Source: JBGSPQ01 sp041738505
GTDB taxonomy: Bacteria; Patescibacteriota; Gracilibacteria; UBA1369
Assembly: GCA_041738505.1 (NCBI GenBank)
Contig: JBGSPQ010000005.1
Location: 1 to 64,000 of the forward strand
Reading direction: 5' to 3'
DNA: 64,000 nucleotides
Shown: one piece after another, positions 41,867 to 52,060 of the stretch
Numbering within the stretch: the first letter of the stretch is position 1
Layout of the letters: every line of letters starts with the position of its first letter
Made by a program: the position numbers and the translations under genes
The notes under the pieces: generated by a model
Databases searched by the model: none
Told to the model about the DNA's origin: nothing
Seen by the model: only the letters and a program-made list of their open reading frames with translations

Positions 41867-44692
41867 TTACGCGGATTGAATTTGATCCGCGGGAACGGTC
41901 TGCTCGACGGCCGGCTGTTGTGCCACCGGTGCCGCCTGCTCATACATATCCGCATCCTCTCTGCTTTTTAGAATCTGTTCCGGATTTGTTGTTACAATCT
42001 TATCCTCCGTATAAGAAGCAATAATCTGAATAGCCACATGCTTTAATCCTGCAAAAAAGAGTCCCTGCCCGACACCGCTGTTCAGCAACATATATTTTTC
42101 CCCCTCGGTAAGATTAAAAATCTTCGCCAAAATATCTATGGCCGCGGGCGCCTGTTTTAGCAACAACTGCATGGAAGAGTTGGTGACAACCGGCTTACCG
42201 TAAGAACTCTTGATAAAGTCCTCCACATCCTGCGTAATGGTAGTGATTCCCAAAAAGTATTTTCTGGCCCTCTTCACCAGGCCGAACAAAAATTTAGCCG
42301 AATCCTCATACTGCATCATCGTCCAGGCCTCATCAATCACCAGAATTCTTTTCTTCAATTCGCTTCTCACCCTGCTCCAGATGTAATTCAAAATAATATA
42401 CATGGCAATCGGGCGAAGCGCATCCTCCAAATCCCGAATACTGAAAACCATCAACCCGCTCTGCAAATCGACATTGGTCGGTTTATTGAAAATTCCGGAA
42501 TACGTACCGGATGTAAATTTTTCCAGTCTCTGCGACATGCTGTTCGCACCCTCCATCGTGGAAAGAATCTGTTGAAGATCCTCCATCGTGGGCGGGGCAA
42601 TTTTGGAAGGATCCGGCAGCTCCATCGTAATGCCTTTAAGCGCGTACACATCAATCAAAGCCTTATCCAGCATCGCCTCCTCTTCGGGAGTCGTTCCTCC
42701 AAGCATAATCTTTAAAAGTCCGTTTAAATTGATAATATTCGACCTTAAAAGATCGCCCGGCTGTGTTTCCTCCCCCTCCAGCGGACGCGGAAGATCAAAA
42801 GGATTAATACGCCTGTCGGAAGTCAAAGACACCCTAAGATAAGCTCCCCCGACAGTCTGGCTGAGCGCCTCATATTCGTTTTCAGGATCAATCACAATCA
42901 CATCCGTGCCCACCATCATCGCGCGCAAAATCTCCAATTTGACAGCGTATGACTTACCGGCGCCGGATTTGGCAAATACAACGGAATTCGCATTTTCCAG
43001 AGAAAACCTGTCAAATATAATTAGACTGTCATTATGTCTGTTAAGACCGTACAAAATACCCTCATCCGACGTAAGATCGGCGGAACTGAAAGGAAAAGTG
43101 GTGGAAAGCGGAGACGTGTTCATGTTGGAAGCAATCTCAAGCTCATCCAGACAAAGCGGCAAAGTGGAATTAAAAGCGTGCTCCATTTGAAGCTCCGCCT
43201 TTTTGGTTAGAATCAACTTTCCGCCTAACAGACTTTCCAGATGCTTGGCGATTTTTTCCAGCTTCTTTTCCTCGGGACTGTAAATGGTAAAATAAAGTGC
43301 AAACTGGAAAAATTTTTCCTGACCTCTTTGAATCTGCACACGAAGCTCCTCCGCATCCTGTAGCGCGGTATCAAGAGCCGGATCGCTAACCATGCCTTTC
43401 TCCTGCTTCATTCTGACCGAAGACTGCATCTGGGTAACTTTTTTCTTAAGAACCTTCATAATCTGACTGGAATCTATCGGATAAATGAATTGAGAAATGT
43501 CCATTGTCACATCAAAATTCACAATCGGAGAAAGCCAGTTAACATCCAGATATCTGGGATAAGCATAAACATAAAAACTCTGCGCATACATACCTTCTAT
43601 CCTCAAAGAGTCATACCTGATTTCCATTGAAGACGGGGCGATCAGATCTCTGATAGTGGCCAACCCCTGCTGATATATTTTTTCCGATTCAATCAATTTC
43701 TGTCTTTCTTCCGCTGTTTCTTTAACCGATGGTTTCTTGTCCGCCGCACCCGCCGGCTTACCCGCGACCTGCGTGCCGCTTTCCGGCAGTCCGGCCGCAA
43801 TCGGCGTACCGCTTTCCGCTGTTGTTTCCTCCGGTTTTGGAGCTTTGGGTACACCCGCCGTTCTGCCTTTTTCAACGACTCCCTGAGCTTTAGAGGCCGA
43901 AGCGACAAAGAAATTTTTGGCTGATTCAAACAAGTCTTTTTTCTTCTGTGCATTGGTTTTTGAAGCGGTTTCAGCGACAGGCTGTGCGTTCGCGGAAGAC
44001 GTAACAGGTGTCTGCGTTTGACCCACCGGTTGAACCTCCGGAATCTGTTCGGAAACAGGTTCCGTAACAGGTGATATTAAAGCCGTTTGCGCCACAGAAG
44101 CCGGAGCAACCTCCGTTTTTGATTCCAAAAGACCCGTCGGCATCATGTCCACTTTTGGCGACATTAAAGCTCCGTTAGCGGGAGGGGCCGGCGACTGAAC
44201 CGCATCGATGGCGGGAACCTCAGCCGTATTTTGAACCGCTACCTCAGCTTCTTTTACGGGAAGATTTTCCTCTTTGGGCAAGACGGTTTGTCCCGCGCCG
44301 GGAGCATTGCTTTGCGCGACTCTAAGCCAAGCCGGCAATTGTTTATTGGTTAAATCCTCCACCGATTCCTTCTTTTCGGGAACAACCAAAGGCGCTTCAC
44401 CGTTTTCCGGTGTCACATCCGAAACTGATGGCACTTCCTCCTGAACGGGTTCCGCAATGATTTCGGCCGCTACCACCGGTTCCGCGGGCGGAATTTGCAC
44501 CGCCGGAACATCTGCCGGTAAAGAATCTGCGGGCGGAACCGGCACATTTTCCACTACAGGCTCCACAGTTTGAGGTACCGTAACATCTACCGAAGCGTTT
44601 TGCGCCTTCACCAGCCAGGCCGGCACGGGAGCATCTCCTCCGGAAGTTGAAGTATCGGTAGTCACCTGATTTTGAGTCTGATCATCGGCCAT
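41867..44692 (-). CDS. VirB4/TraC-type ATPase with long disordered N-terminus
   Basis: A 941-residue protein. About 300 N-terminal residues are low-complexity Pro/Val/Glu/Ala sequence containing two PAWL(V/R)(K/V)AQ motifs (near 25 and 118). The rest is a VirB4/TraC-like motor: a helical domain, the Walker A SGAGKSYAVK near residue 575 with DVIVIDPENEYEAL just after, and the Walker B RILVIDEAWTMM near 780. Such ATPases power type IV secretion or conjugation; lone VirB4-like proteins with pilus genes are frequent in Patescibacteria. No other conjugation gene is here. Its stop lies one base from the converging S41 gene's stop. Confidence 0.88.
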   Translation of the reverse strand: MADDQTQNQVTTDTSTSGGDAPVPAWLVKAQNASVDVTVPQTVEPVVENVPVPPADSLPADVPAVQIPPAEPVVAAEIIAEPVQEEVPSVSDVTPENGEAPLVVPEKKESVEDLTNKQLPAWLRVAQSNAPGAGQTVLPKEENLPVKEAEVAVQNTAEVPAIDAVQSPAPPANGALMSPKVDMMPTGLLESKTEVAPASVAQTALISPVTEPVSEQIPEVQPVGQTQTPVTSSANAQPVAETASKTNAQKKKDLFESAKNFFVASASKAQGVVEKGRTAGVPKAPKPEETTAESGTPIAAGLPESGTQVAGKPAGAADKKPSVKETAEERQKLIESEKIYQQGLATIRDLIAPSSMEIRYDSLRIEGMYAQSFYVYAYPRYLDVNWLSPIVNFDVTMDISQFIYPIDSSQIMKVLKKKVTQMQSSVRMKQEKGMVSDPALDTALQDAEELRVQIQRGQEKFFQFALYFTIYSPEEKKLEKIAKHLESLLGGKLILTKKAELQMEHAFNSTLPLCLDELEIASNMNTSPLSTTFPFSSADLTSDEGILYGLNRHNDSLIIFDRFSLENANSVVFAKSGAGKSYAVKLEILRAMMVGTDVIVIDPENEYEALSQTVGGAYLRVSLTSDRRINPFDLPRPLEGEETQPGDLLRSNIINLNGLLKIMLGGTTPEEEAMLDKALIDVYALKGITMELPDPSKIAPPTMEDLQQILSTMEGANSMSQRLEKFTSGTYSGIFNKPTNVDLQSGLMVFSIRDLEDALRPIAMYIILNYIWSRVRSELKKRILVIDEAWTMMQYEDSAKFLFGLVKRARKYFLGITTITQDVEDFIKSSYGKPVVTNSSMQLLLKQAPAAIDILAKIFNLTEGEKYMLLNSGVGQGLFFAGLKHVAIQIIASYTEDKIVTTNPEQILKSREDADMYEQAAPVAQQPAVEQTVPADQIQSA

Positions 44693-44853
44693 TTTTTGTT
44701 TTTTTCGGGTTCAATTTTTCTTAATAGTATACCAAAAAATTCGCTTTTCCTCAAGGAATCAACCACTTTCACCAAATAATGCTGTTTTTTCCCAAAAACT
44801 GTGCTAGAGTATCCGCCGAATCATCTATTTGTATTTGATTAAAGACAAAATAC

Positions 44854-47454
44854 ATGCCGGAAGAGAAAGACAATAATCCCGATACGGACAAAGAATCACC
44901 CGTAAACGAACCCGAAGAAACAGTTGCGGCAAAGACTGAAATGTTTTCTGACTACACACTTCACAACATTTCGCAGGAAATGCAGAGCGCTTATCTGGAT
45001 TACGCCATGAGCGTAATCGTTTCGCGTGCGCTCCCGGATGTAAGAGACGGACTGAAACCGGTGCAACGCCGTATTCTTTACGCAATGCACGATTTGGGCC
45101 TCAGCCACGCATCTTCATTCCGCAAATCCGCGTACGTTGTCGGTGAAGTTTTGGGTAAATACCATCCTCACGGGGACTCTCCGGTTTATCAGGCTATGGT
45201 TCGCATGGCCCAGGATTTCGCCCTTCGCTACACACTGGTAAAAGGACAAGGAAACTTTGGTTCAATAGACGGGGATAACGCGGCGGCTATGCGTTATACA
45301 GAAGCAAAACTGGATAAAATCACCGATGAATTGATGGCCGATATTGATAAAGAAACCGTTCCGTGGGTTGAAAACTACGACGGCAGATTCAAAGAACCTA
45401 TGGTACTGCCGGCAAAAGTCCCCCAACTGTTATTAAACGGATCCACGGGTATCGCCGTTGGTATGGCCACATCCATTCCCCCCCATAATCTGGGCGAAGT
45501 GGTGGACGCCACGAGCCATCTGATAGATAACCCCGAAGCCACAATTGAGGATTTGCTTCAATTCGTGAAAGGTCCGGATTTCCCGACGGAGGGAGTCATT
45601 TACGACAACGAAGCCATCAAAACGGCTTATACAACGGGAAGAGGTAGTGTGGTGATGCGCGCGCGAGCCACCATTGAAGAACGCAAAGGCGGAAGATTTG
45701 TAATCATCATCACCGAAATCCCCTATCAGGTAAACAAGGCCAATCTTGTGGCAAAAATAGCCGATTTGGTAAGAGATAAAAAAATCGTCGGCATTTCGGA
45801 TGTGCGCGACGAATCCAACCGCGAAGGTATCCGTGTTGTGATTGAACTGAAAAAAGACGCCTATCCCAAGAAAATCTTGAACCAGCTGTTCAAAATGACC
45901 CCGATGCAGCAAAGCTTTAACTACAACATGATCGCTCTGGTTGACGGACTTCAGCCAAAACTGCTCGATCTCAAGCAGATGCTGGCCTATTTCATCACGC
46001 ACAGACAGATTGTTGTAACCAACAAAATCAAATTCGAACTGAAAATCGCCAAAGAAAGAGCTCATGTACTGGAGGGACTGAAAATCGCACTGGATCACAT
46101 AGACGAAGTGATTGAGACCATCAGGAAATCCGACGACAAAGAGTCCGCGCACAAAGCCCTGATTACAAAATTCAAACTTACGGACATCCAGGCAAAAGCC
46201 ATTCTGGAAATGAAACTTCAGACACTTGCGGGACTGGAAAGAAAAAAGATTGAAGACGAACTTGCGGAAAAACTGGCGCTGATAGAAAAATTGGAGACAA
46301 TCCTCAAAGATCCCAAAAAAATCCTGAAAATCATCAAAGACGAGCTGATTGAGGTAAGAAAGAAATTCGCCGACGAAAGAAAAACCGAAATCCGACCCGA
46401 GGCGCTTGGCAAAATCAGCCAAAAAGACACAATCCCCAACGAACCTACAATTGTGATGCTTTCAAAAGAAAACTACATTAAACGTCTGCCTCCAAGCACC
46501 TTCCGCGCGCAAAACCGCGGCGGCAAAGGCATCATCGGTGCCACCACCAAGGAGCAGGACGAAATCGCATCCATAAGGGAAGCGATGACTCACGACACCA
46601 TTTTGTTCTTTACAAATCTGGGCCGCGTTTTCCGTCTGCCGGTTTATGAAATACCGGTCGGATCCAGAACCTCCAAAGGTATGGCGGTTGTTAACCTTCT
46701 CCAGTTGCAAAAAGACGAACAGGTTACGGCTATGCTTACCAGCAGCGAGGAGAAATCCGCCGAATTTCTGGTGATGGCCACAAGCAAAGGCACCATCAAA
46801 AAAACTTCACTTGAAGACTTTAAAAACATCAGAAAAAGCGGTCTTATCGCCATCAAACTGCGCGATGGGGACTATTTAAAATGGAGCCGTCTCTGCAATG
46901 CGGGCAATCAGGTTATGATCGTTACAAGAAACGGCAAATCCATACGCTTTGAAGAAAAAGACATCAGTTCCACCGGCCGGGCCTCCATGGGAGTACGCGG
47001 CATCAGGGTTAAAGAGGGGGATGTAGTGGTGGAAATGGATATTATCACCGACGAAAACGAGGCTGAACTATTGGTTATCATGGAAAACGGACTCGGCAAA
47101 TGCACCAAAGTTAAAAACTACCGCATGCAGGCCAGAGGTGGTAGCGGTGTTAAAACAGCCAATGTAACGACAAAAACCGGCAGTATTGTGGGAGCTTCTG
47201 TGATTTACGCAAAACTCAAAGGCGACATGATCCTGGTTTCAAAACAGGGACAAATAATCAGAATGAGACTTGAAGATATTCCCTCTCAGGGAAGAGCAAC
47301 CCAGGGTGTATATCTTATGAGGCTGAATGGCGACGACAAAGTGGCCTCCTGCTCTCTGGTTCCCGAGGTTGAAATTGATGAAACAGACGCCACACAAAAA
47401 CCCGGCGGCGCGCCAAAAGAAGACGCAAACCAGGAAACCTTGATTGAAGCTTAA
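44854..47454 (+). CDS. gyrA: DNA gyrase subunit A
   Basis: An 866-residue topoisomerase subunit. The winged-helix cleavage domain has the active-site Tyr148 in DNAAAMRYTEAKL and the preceding RMAQDFALRYTLVKGQGNFG. QNRGGKG near residue 555 is the GyrA box, which marks gyrase rather than topoisomerase IV, followed by the C-terminal beta-pinwheel. A poorly conserved N-terminal extension of about 30 acidic residues precedes the domain. It diverges from the VirB4 gene. Confidence 0.97.
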   Translation: MPEEKDNNPDTDKESPVNEPEETVAAKTEMFSDYTLHNISQEMQSAYLDYAMSVIVSRALPDVRDGLKPVQRRILYAMHDLGLSHASSFRKSAYVVGEVLGKYHPHGDSPVYQAMVRMAQDFALRYTLVKGQGNFGSIDGDNAAAMRYTEAKLDKITDELMADIDKETVPWVENYDGRFKEPMVLPAKVPQLLLNGSTGIAVGMATSIPPHNLGEVVDATSHLIDNPEATIEDLLQFVKGPDFPTEGVIYDNEAIKTAYTTGRGSVVMRARATIEERKGGRFVIIITEIPYQVNKANLVAKIADLVRDKKIVGISDVRDESNREGIRVVIELKKDAYPKKILNQLFKMTPMQQSFNYNMIALVDGLQPKLLDLKQMLAYFITHRQIVVTNKIKFELKIAKERAHVLEGLKIALDHIDEVIETIRKSDDKESAHKALITKFKLTDIQAKAILEMKLQTLAGLERKKIEDELAEKLALIEKLETILKDPKKILKIIKDELIEVRKKFADERKTEIRPEALGKISQKDTIPNEPTIVMLSKENYIKRLPPSTFRAQNRGGKGIIGATTKEQDEIASIREAMTHDTILFFTNLGRVFRLPVYEIPVGSRTSKGMAVVNLLQLQKDEQVTAMLTSSEEKSAEFLVMATSKGTIKKTSLEDFKNIRKSGLIAIKLRDGDYLKWSRLCNAGNQVMIVTRNGKSIRFEEKDISSTGRASMGVRGIRVKEGDVVVEMDIITDENEAELLVIMENGLGKCTKVKNYRMQARGGSGVKTANVTTKTGSIVGASVIYAKLKGDMILVSKQGQIIRMRLEDIPSQGRATQGVYLMRLNGDDKVASCSLVPEVEIDETDATQKPGGAPKEDANQETLIEA

Positions 47455-47528
47455 CTTCCCTTGCCTAACACGCACAATTACATTATATTGCCCAAGCGTA
47501 AAATTTAAATTAAGCATAATAAAATCCA

Positions 47529-47921
47529 ATGAAAACCGATTTACACCCCAAATATAACAAGAACATCAAAGTAACCTGCTCCTGTGGCAGTCAATTTCTG
47601 GTTGGCTCCACAATGCCGGAAATCAAAACTGAAATTTGTTCCGGATGCCACCCCTTTTATACCGGCAAACAGAAGCTGATTGACTCGGCCGGTCGTGTGG
47701 ATAAATTCATGGAACGTGTTAAGAAAGCGCAAAAAATGCAGGAAACAAAAGTTAAAAAAGTGGACAATGAACTTGACGAAATGTTTGAAGAAGAAACACC
47801 GGTAACTGAAGAAAAAGTAGTAGAAGTGGAAGCAAAAGAAGAACCTGTCATGGAAGCGGCCGGTGAAAAAAAAGTACCTGCCAAAAAAGCCGCCGCTAAA
47901 AAGAAAACTGCAAAGAAATAA
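47529..47921 (+). CDS. rpmE: Large ribosomal subunit protein bL31 with charged tail
   Basis: A 130-residue bL31. The conserved part is residues 1-70: MKTDLHPKYNKNIKVTCSCG and EICSGCHPFYTGKQKLIDS, with the zinc-type cysteines CxC and CxxC. The remaining 60 residues are an acidic stretch (DEMFEEETPVTEEKVVEVEA) followed by a Lys/Ala tail (PAKKAAAKKKTAKK). Typical bL31 has about 70 residues, so the tail is an addition, perhaps a surface extension of the 50S subunit. Good neighbours: gyrA before and aroC 22 bp after. Confidence 0.9.
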   Translation: MKTDLHPKYNKNIKVTCSCGSQFLVGSTMPEIKTEICSGCHPFYTGKQKLIDSAGRVDKFMERVKKAQKMQETKVKKVDNELDEMFEEETPVTEEKVVEVEAKEEPVMEAAGEKKVPAKKAAAKKKTAKK

Positions 47922-47943
47922 ATACGAATAAACAATTTTTTGA

Positions 47944-49014
47944 ATGGCGGGATCCACTTTCGGCTCTTTATACCGCGTAACCACCTGGGGCGAATCACAC
48001 GGCCCGGCGATGGGGGCGGTTGTTGACGGATGTCCTCCCGGGCTTGCTTTAAACGAAAAGGACATTCAGAAGGAGATGGACAGACGAAAGCCGGGCCAAA
48101 GCGATGTGGGAACAGCCCGCAACGAAGAGGACAAAGTTCGGATACTTTCCGGAGTTTTTGATGGTAAAACCACGGGAACTCCCATTTCCCTAATGATTGA
48201 AAACAAGAACCAAAAATCCGCCGATTACTCCAAAATAAAAAAAATCTACCGGCCGGGCCACGCCGATTTGTCGTTTGATTTAAAATTCGGCATCCGCGAT
48301 TACCGCGGAGGGGGAAGGGCTTCCGGAAGGGAAACCGCGGCACGGGTGATGGCCGGGGCAATCGCAAAAAAATACCTGAGGACAAAGAACAAAACGGAAA
48401 TTTTAGGATATACTGTGCAGGTGGGACCTGTGAAAGCCGCCAAATTCGACGCCAAAGAAATTGAAAGAAATCCGCTGCGCTGTGCGGACAAAGCCACGGC
48501 CGTAAAAATGGAAAAATACATTCTTGATTTAAAAGCAAAGGGTGATTCAACCGGGGGAATTGCGGAATTTGTTGTTAAAAATCCGCCCGCCGGACTGGGC
48601 GAACCGGTTTTTGATAAACTGCAGGCGGATTTGGCGAAAGCGCTGTTTTCCATCGGCACGGTAAAAGGTGTGGAATTTGGACGGGGGTTTGAAGTCGCTG
48701 TCTTAAAAGGCTCGGAAAACAACGACCGGTTAGTGAGCAAATCAGGCAAAACCACCACAGCCACCAACAACGCCGGCGGAATCTACGGAGGTATTTCAAT
48801 CGGAACGGATATAATAATCAGAGTGGCGGCCAAACCGGCCTCGTCCATAATGAAAGAGCAGAAGACGGTGGATAGGAGTGGGGCGGCGACGACTGTTAAG
48901 GTGGAGGGCCGCCACGACGCCTGCATTCTCCCACGGCTGATTCCCGTGGCCGAAAGTATGATCGCCATCACATTGATGGATCATTATTTGAGGCAGAAAG
49001 CGATTTCAGGATAA
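47944..49014 (+). CDS. aroC: Chorismate synthase
   Basis: A 356-residue chorismate synthase, converting 5-enolpyruvylshikimate-3-phosphate to chorismate with reduced FMN. Family signatures: TWGESHGPAMGAVVDGCPPG at the N-terminus, RPGHADLSFDLKFGIRDY, and GGGRASGRETAARVMAGAIA near residue 120. The C-terminal region has RHDACILPRLIPVAESM. No other shikimate gene is adjacent. Confidence 0.96.
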   Translation: MAGSTFGSLYRVTTWGESHGPAMGAVVDGCPPGLALNEKDIQKEMDRRKPGQSDVGTARNEEDKVRILSGVFDGKTTGTPISLMIENKNQKSADYSKIKKIYRPGHADLSFDLKFGIRDYRGGGRASGRETAARVMAGAIAKKYLRTKNKTEILGYTVQVGPVKAAKFDAKEIERNPLRCADKATAVKMEKYILDLKAKGDSTGGIAEFVVKNPPAGLGEPVFDKLQADLAKALFSIGTVKGVEFGRGFEVAVLKGSENNDRLVSKSGKTTTATNNAGGIYGGISIGTDIIIRVAAKPASSIMKEQKTVDRSGAATTVKVEGRHDACILPRLIPVAESMIAITLMDHYLRQKAISG

Positions 49015-49093
49015 TCAAAAAAATAAATAAGTCAAAGTAACTTGCTTTTTAACCATATTTAATTATAATCTCATCCATTTTTAACATAAAATT

Positions 49094-49354
49094 ATGCCAA
49101 TCAAGCCCACCAAGGAAACCAAACCGGAATCCGAAAACATTGACTACACCGCCCACGGTTGTGAAATCAACATCCACGGCAACCAAATCACTGTCAGAGA
49201 CGGCTTTGAGGAAATCTCCGGCACAATGGATAGCGATGAGTGGGAAATCAAATCTTTCATCATGGGCCAGATTCACTGCATTCTGATGGAATATACACCA
49301 GCGGAGCTGGCCGGATGCGTCAAAGAAGCCCTTTCAAAAAGAGAACCGCAATAA
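49094..49354 (+). CDS. Unknown 86-residue protein
   Basis: No family recognised. Residues 20-45 look like two strands (CEINIHGNQITVRDGFEEIS), then an acidic helix DSDEWEIKSFIMGQIHCILM and a final helix AELAGCVKEALSKRE. Cytoplasmic by appearance. The gap to the next gene is 18 bp, which suggests shared transcription with the secreted protein. Confidence 0.55.
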   Translation: MPIKPTKETKPESENIDYTAHGCEINIHGNQITVRDGFEEISGTMDSDEWEIKSFIMGQIHCILMEYTPAELAGCVKEALSKREPQ

Positions 49355-49372
49355 TAATTCTTTATATTGAAA

Positions 49373-51985
49373 ATGGAAAAAATTAAGAGTCCCGGAAGAG
49401 TCAGAACTTATCTGAAAGAAAATTGGCGCTACCTGGCAACCTTAACGTTAACCACGGCTTGCGCCGCATATGCCGGACAAGAACCCTTGCAAAACCAGAT
49501 CGCGGAAACGGGATACAAAATATCCATCGCCCTTGCCAAAATGCCACCCGAAATGAAGGAGGAAAAATTGGCCAATCTTGAAAAAGTGAAAGCCAGAAGA
49601 CATCGCCGCCTTCCCAACATCATCGCCCGCACCGAGGAACGCGAACAATTTTTCGCTGAAATGCCGGATGTTTTTGACGGCAGCAAAACGTCGGTGAACA
49701 AAATGAAAGGTAAATATACCCCAAGGAATTTCATCCACACATACGAAAGATTAGTCTATGGAGTTGAAGAAAGCCTTTATGAAATGGCACAACAAGGCGC
49801 GGACACCCTGATCAAAGATGCCAGTTTGTACGCAACAGCAAAACCGGAGGTGGAGTTTCTTGAAATCACCAAAGACATGGTGATGCCCAAAGATGCCTAC
49901 GAAGAATCCATGAGCCTCAGTCTTGATTCACTATCCCTGAAACAAATGGGAATGCAGAATAGACAGGACTGCGATTCCCGCGCCAAAGACTGGATTATAC
50001 TTCTGAGCGAGCTTTATCCCGACCGGCTGGACAAAATCTATGTGCAGGATTTTCTGGACCATCGCAGAATCCTGTATGAAATCGACGGACAAAAATACAT
50101 ACTGGAAGGTGTAATCCCCAGATTTCCGGATAAAAAAACCGAAAAAGCAAATAGTATTGTCATGCCTCTGAGCGGTTTTTTGGCAAAACTTCTACATATT
50201 GATATCGATCAAATCGAGGGCGTTGAATATCTTGGCCCCGGACTGAAATGGAACAGATCTTTTCATACCATGACCGACGCCGTATTTTCCGGCGAGGATT
50301 TCTGGCATAAGGCCGGCCTTGGTAATTACGGCCTGGACAGGGATTATTATGGGCAAACGAGTTCCGCACTTACATTAAGGGACGAACAGGATCTTCTTGA
50401 ACGTGAACTGCATCGCACAACCGCGTCCCCCGAACGGGAAAATGAAATGGTTGAAAAAATCGTAAAACGCAATGAGGAGAAAATCAGACGCATTATGGAG
50501 GAAAGAAAAGCGGCAAAGGAAGCCGCCAAAAAAGCAGCGGCCGAAATGGAGGCACAAAACGATACCGGAAAAGAAAAAGCCCCAGAAATTGCACTGCCAA
50601 AAAGCACTGACTCCACTCCGGACGGCGGACACTCTGTGGAAGAAACCATTCCGGAACCTCAAAACCCGGTAATCCTATCCTTGCCGGTTTACACGGAAAA
50701 TTTCAGGGAGATACCCATTGAAATCGATCTAATAAACATCGGCCCCCTCAACGCCGTGGCGGTTAGAAGCGAATTGGCCAAGGTTAAAAGTTCGGATAAC
50801 ATGCCCGATTTCACCACTTATGAACAAATAACCGTGGACGGTGCGCGCGAACTGGACAAACTTGCCGGAGACAACATGTTGGATCTCAATTTCGGCTTTC
50901 TTAAATCATTCGAACCCGGCTCCTGGAAAGCATTAAACCGCACTTCCAAATTCTCAATCCGCTTAAATCCAAATGCGGTTACCGAATCCCTGATAGCGGA
51001 AATAAACTCCAACCCCGCGCAGATGATTTTATTTACCGATTTAACACCCGAGCTCGTTCAACTGCTTTTGAAACTGAAAGACAGAACCAATATTTACTTT
51101 GACCTTGATGCAATCGACGCAAAAGACGCTGAACTTCTGGTGAAAATTAAACCCGAACACATTCAGAAAAGCATATCCGTTATCAGCGACGAGGCAGCGG
51201 CAATTTTTCTCAGCAACAATGTCCGTGTATTATCCGATGCGTCTGTCATCCGCTCATATAATACCGCAAAACTTTTCCTGCAAAATTATATAAGGCCCGA
51301 AGAGGAAAAATCACCTCTACCGATTGATATCCAAATTCCTCTACTGACCGCGGATATTGCGCGCGCTTTTGGTGAAAGCGGACTTTCAGTGATATTTAAT
51401 GGCAGAATGGTAATAGCCGACAACGCCCTCCCTGAACTTCTTCGCAATCAGGAGACGATCGGCTTCCGCGAAAGAACGGGCATCAACCCTCAACAGGCCA
51501 ATCATCTGAAAACAATCCGTGGCAGACTGTTCCTGTCCGTAACCGTAATGCCACCGAACATTGCTTCCTTACTGCAAGAAAAAAAAGGAGACCTTATCGT
51601 AAAATCACACATTATGCCAATCGAATCCCTGACAAATCTGCTGCAAAAGAAATCCGGTTTATCGGTGGTATTGAACGAAATCTCGGAAGAACACCTTTCC
51701 GCGGTCAAAGATTACAAGGGAGAGGTATTAACCTTGTCGGGAAGATTTACTGTCAACGATCTGGAATACCTTGCCAACAATGTTTCAGGTTTTAAACTGC
51801 GTCTTTCTGGAACAATTTCCTCCGAACAAAAACGGACGCACAAAACACCCCTGGCATTTATCGCCGCCCCGCCGGAAGATTACGAAGACATGGAAACCGT
51901 TAATCGCATACGAATGATTCTTGGAAAAAACGACAATATTGAAATCCTTCGGGAGGATCGGGCCGATTATATATACATGCCCTGA
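49373..51985 (+). CDS. Large exported protein with leucine-rich-repeat-like segments
   Basis: About 870 residues. The ATG at 49373 (MEKIKSPGRVRTYL) was preferred to a TTG six bases upstream. Residues 20-40 form a hydrophobic export or anchor segment with TLTLTTACAAYAG. Residues 60-340 are helical with no known family. A Lys/Ala/Glu-rich coil (about 345-400) and Pro/Glu linker follow. From about 500 to 830 there is a repeating pattern of strands and helices (YFDLDAIDAKDAELLVK; VLTLSGRFTVNDLEYLANNV; FKLRLSGTISSEQ) that recalls degenerate leucine-rich or ARM-like solenoid repeats. Function unknown. Confidence 0.65.
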   Translation: MEKIKSPGRVRTYLKENWRYLATLTLTTACAAYAGQEPLQNQIAETGYKISIALAKMPPEMKEEKLANLEKVKARRHRRLPNIIARTEEREQFFAEMPDVFDGSKTSVNKMKGKYTPRNFIHTYERLVYGVEESLYEMAQQGADTLIKDASLYATAKPEVEFLEITKDMVMPKDAYEESMSLSLDSLSLKQMGMQNRQDCDSRAKDWIILLSELYPDRLDKIYVQDFLDHRRILYEIDGQKYILEGVIPRFPDKKTEKANSIVMPLSGFLAKLLHIDIDQIEGVEYLGPGLKWNRSFHTMTDAVFSGEDFWHKAGLGNYGLDRDYYGQTSSALTLRDEQDLLERELHRTTASPERENEMVEKIVKRNEEKIRRIMEERKAAKEAAKKAAAEMEAQNDTGKEKAPEIALPKSTDSTPDGGHSVEETIPEPQNPVILSLPVYTENFREIPIEIDLINIGPLNAVAVRSELAKVKSSDNMPDFTTYEQITVDGARELDKLAGDNMLDLNFGFLKSFEPGSWKALNRTSKFSIRLNPNAVTESLIAEINSNPAQMILFTDLTPELVQLLLKLKDRTNIYFDLDAIDAKDAELLVKIKPEHIQKSISVISDEAAAIFLSNNVRVLSDASVIRSYNTAKLFLQNYIRPEEEKSPLPIDIQIPLLTADIARAFGESGLSVIFNGRMVIADNALPELLRNQETIGFRERTGINPQQANHLKTIRGRLFLSVTVMPPNIASLLQEKKGDLIVKSHIMPIESLTNLLQKKSGLSVVLNEISEEHLSAVKDYKGEVLTLSGRFTVNDLEYLANNVSGFKLRLSGTISSEQKRTHKTPLAFIAAPPEDYEDMETVNRIRMILGKNDNIEILREDRADYIYMP

Positions 51986-52060
51986 CATTTCTGTCGTGCA
52001 ATGGTTTCAGACCGTATTTTGTGATAAATTCACATCAACTTTACCTTAACGGAATATTCT

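Noticed and set aside
45433..46422. 329-codon minus-strand frame inside gyrA
   Set aside because: Shadow of the gyrA coding strand; Phe/Gly-rich translation typical of an antisense frame.
47657..48550. 297-codon minus-strand frame over rpmE and aroC
   Set aside because: Antisense shadow of two well-identified genes.
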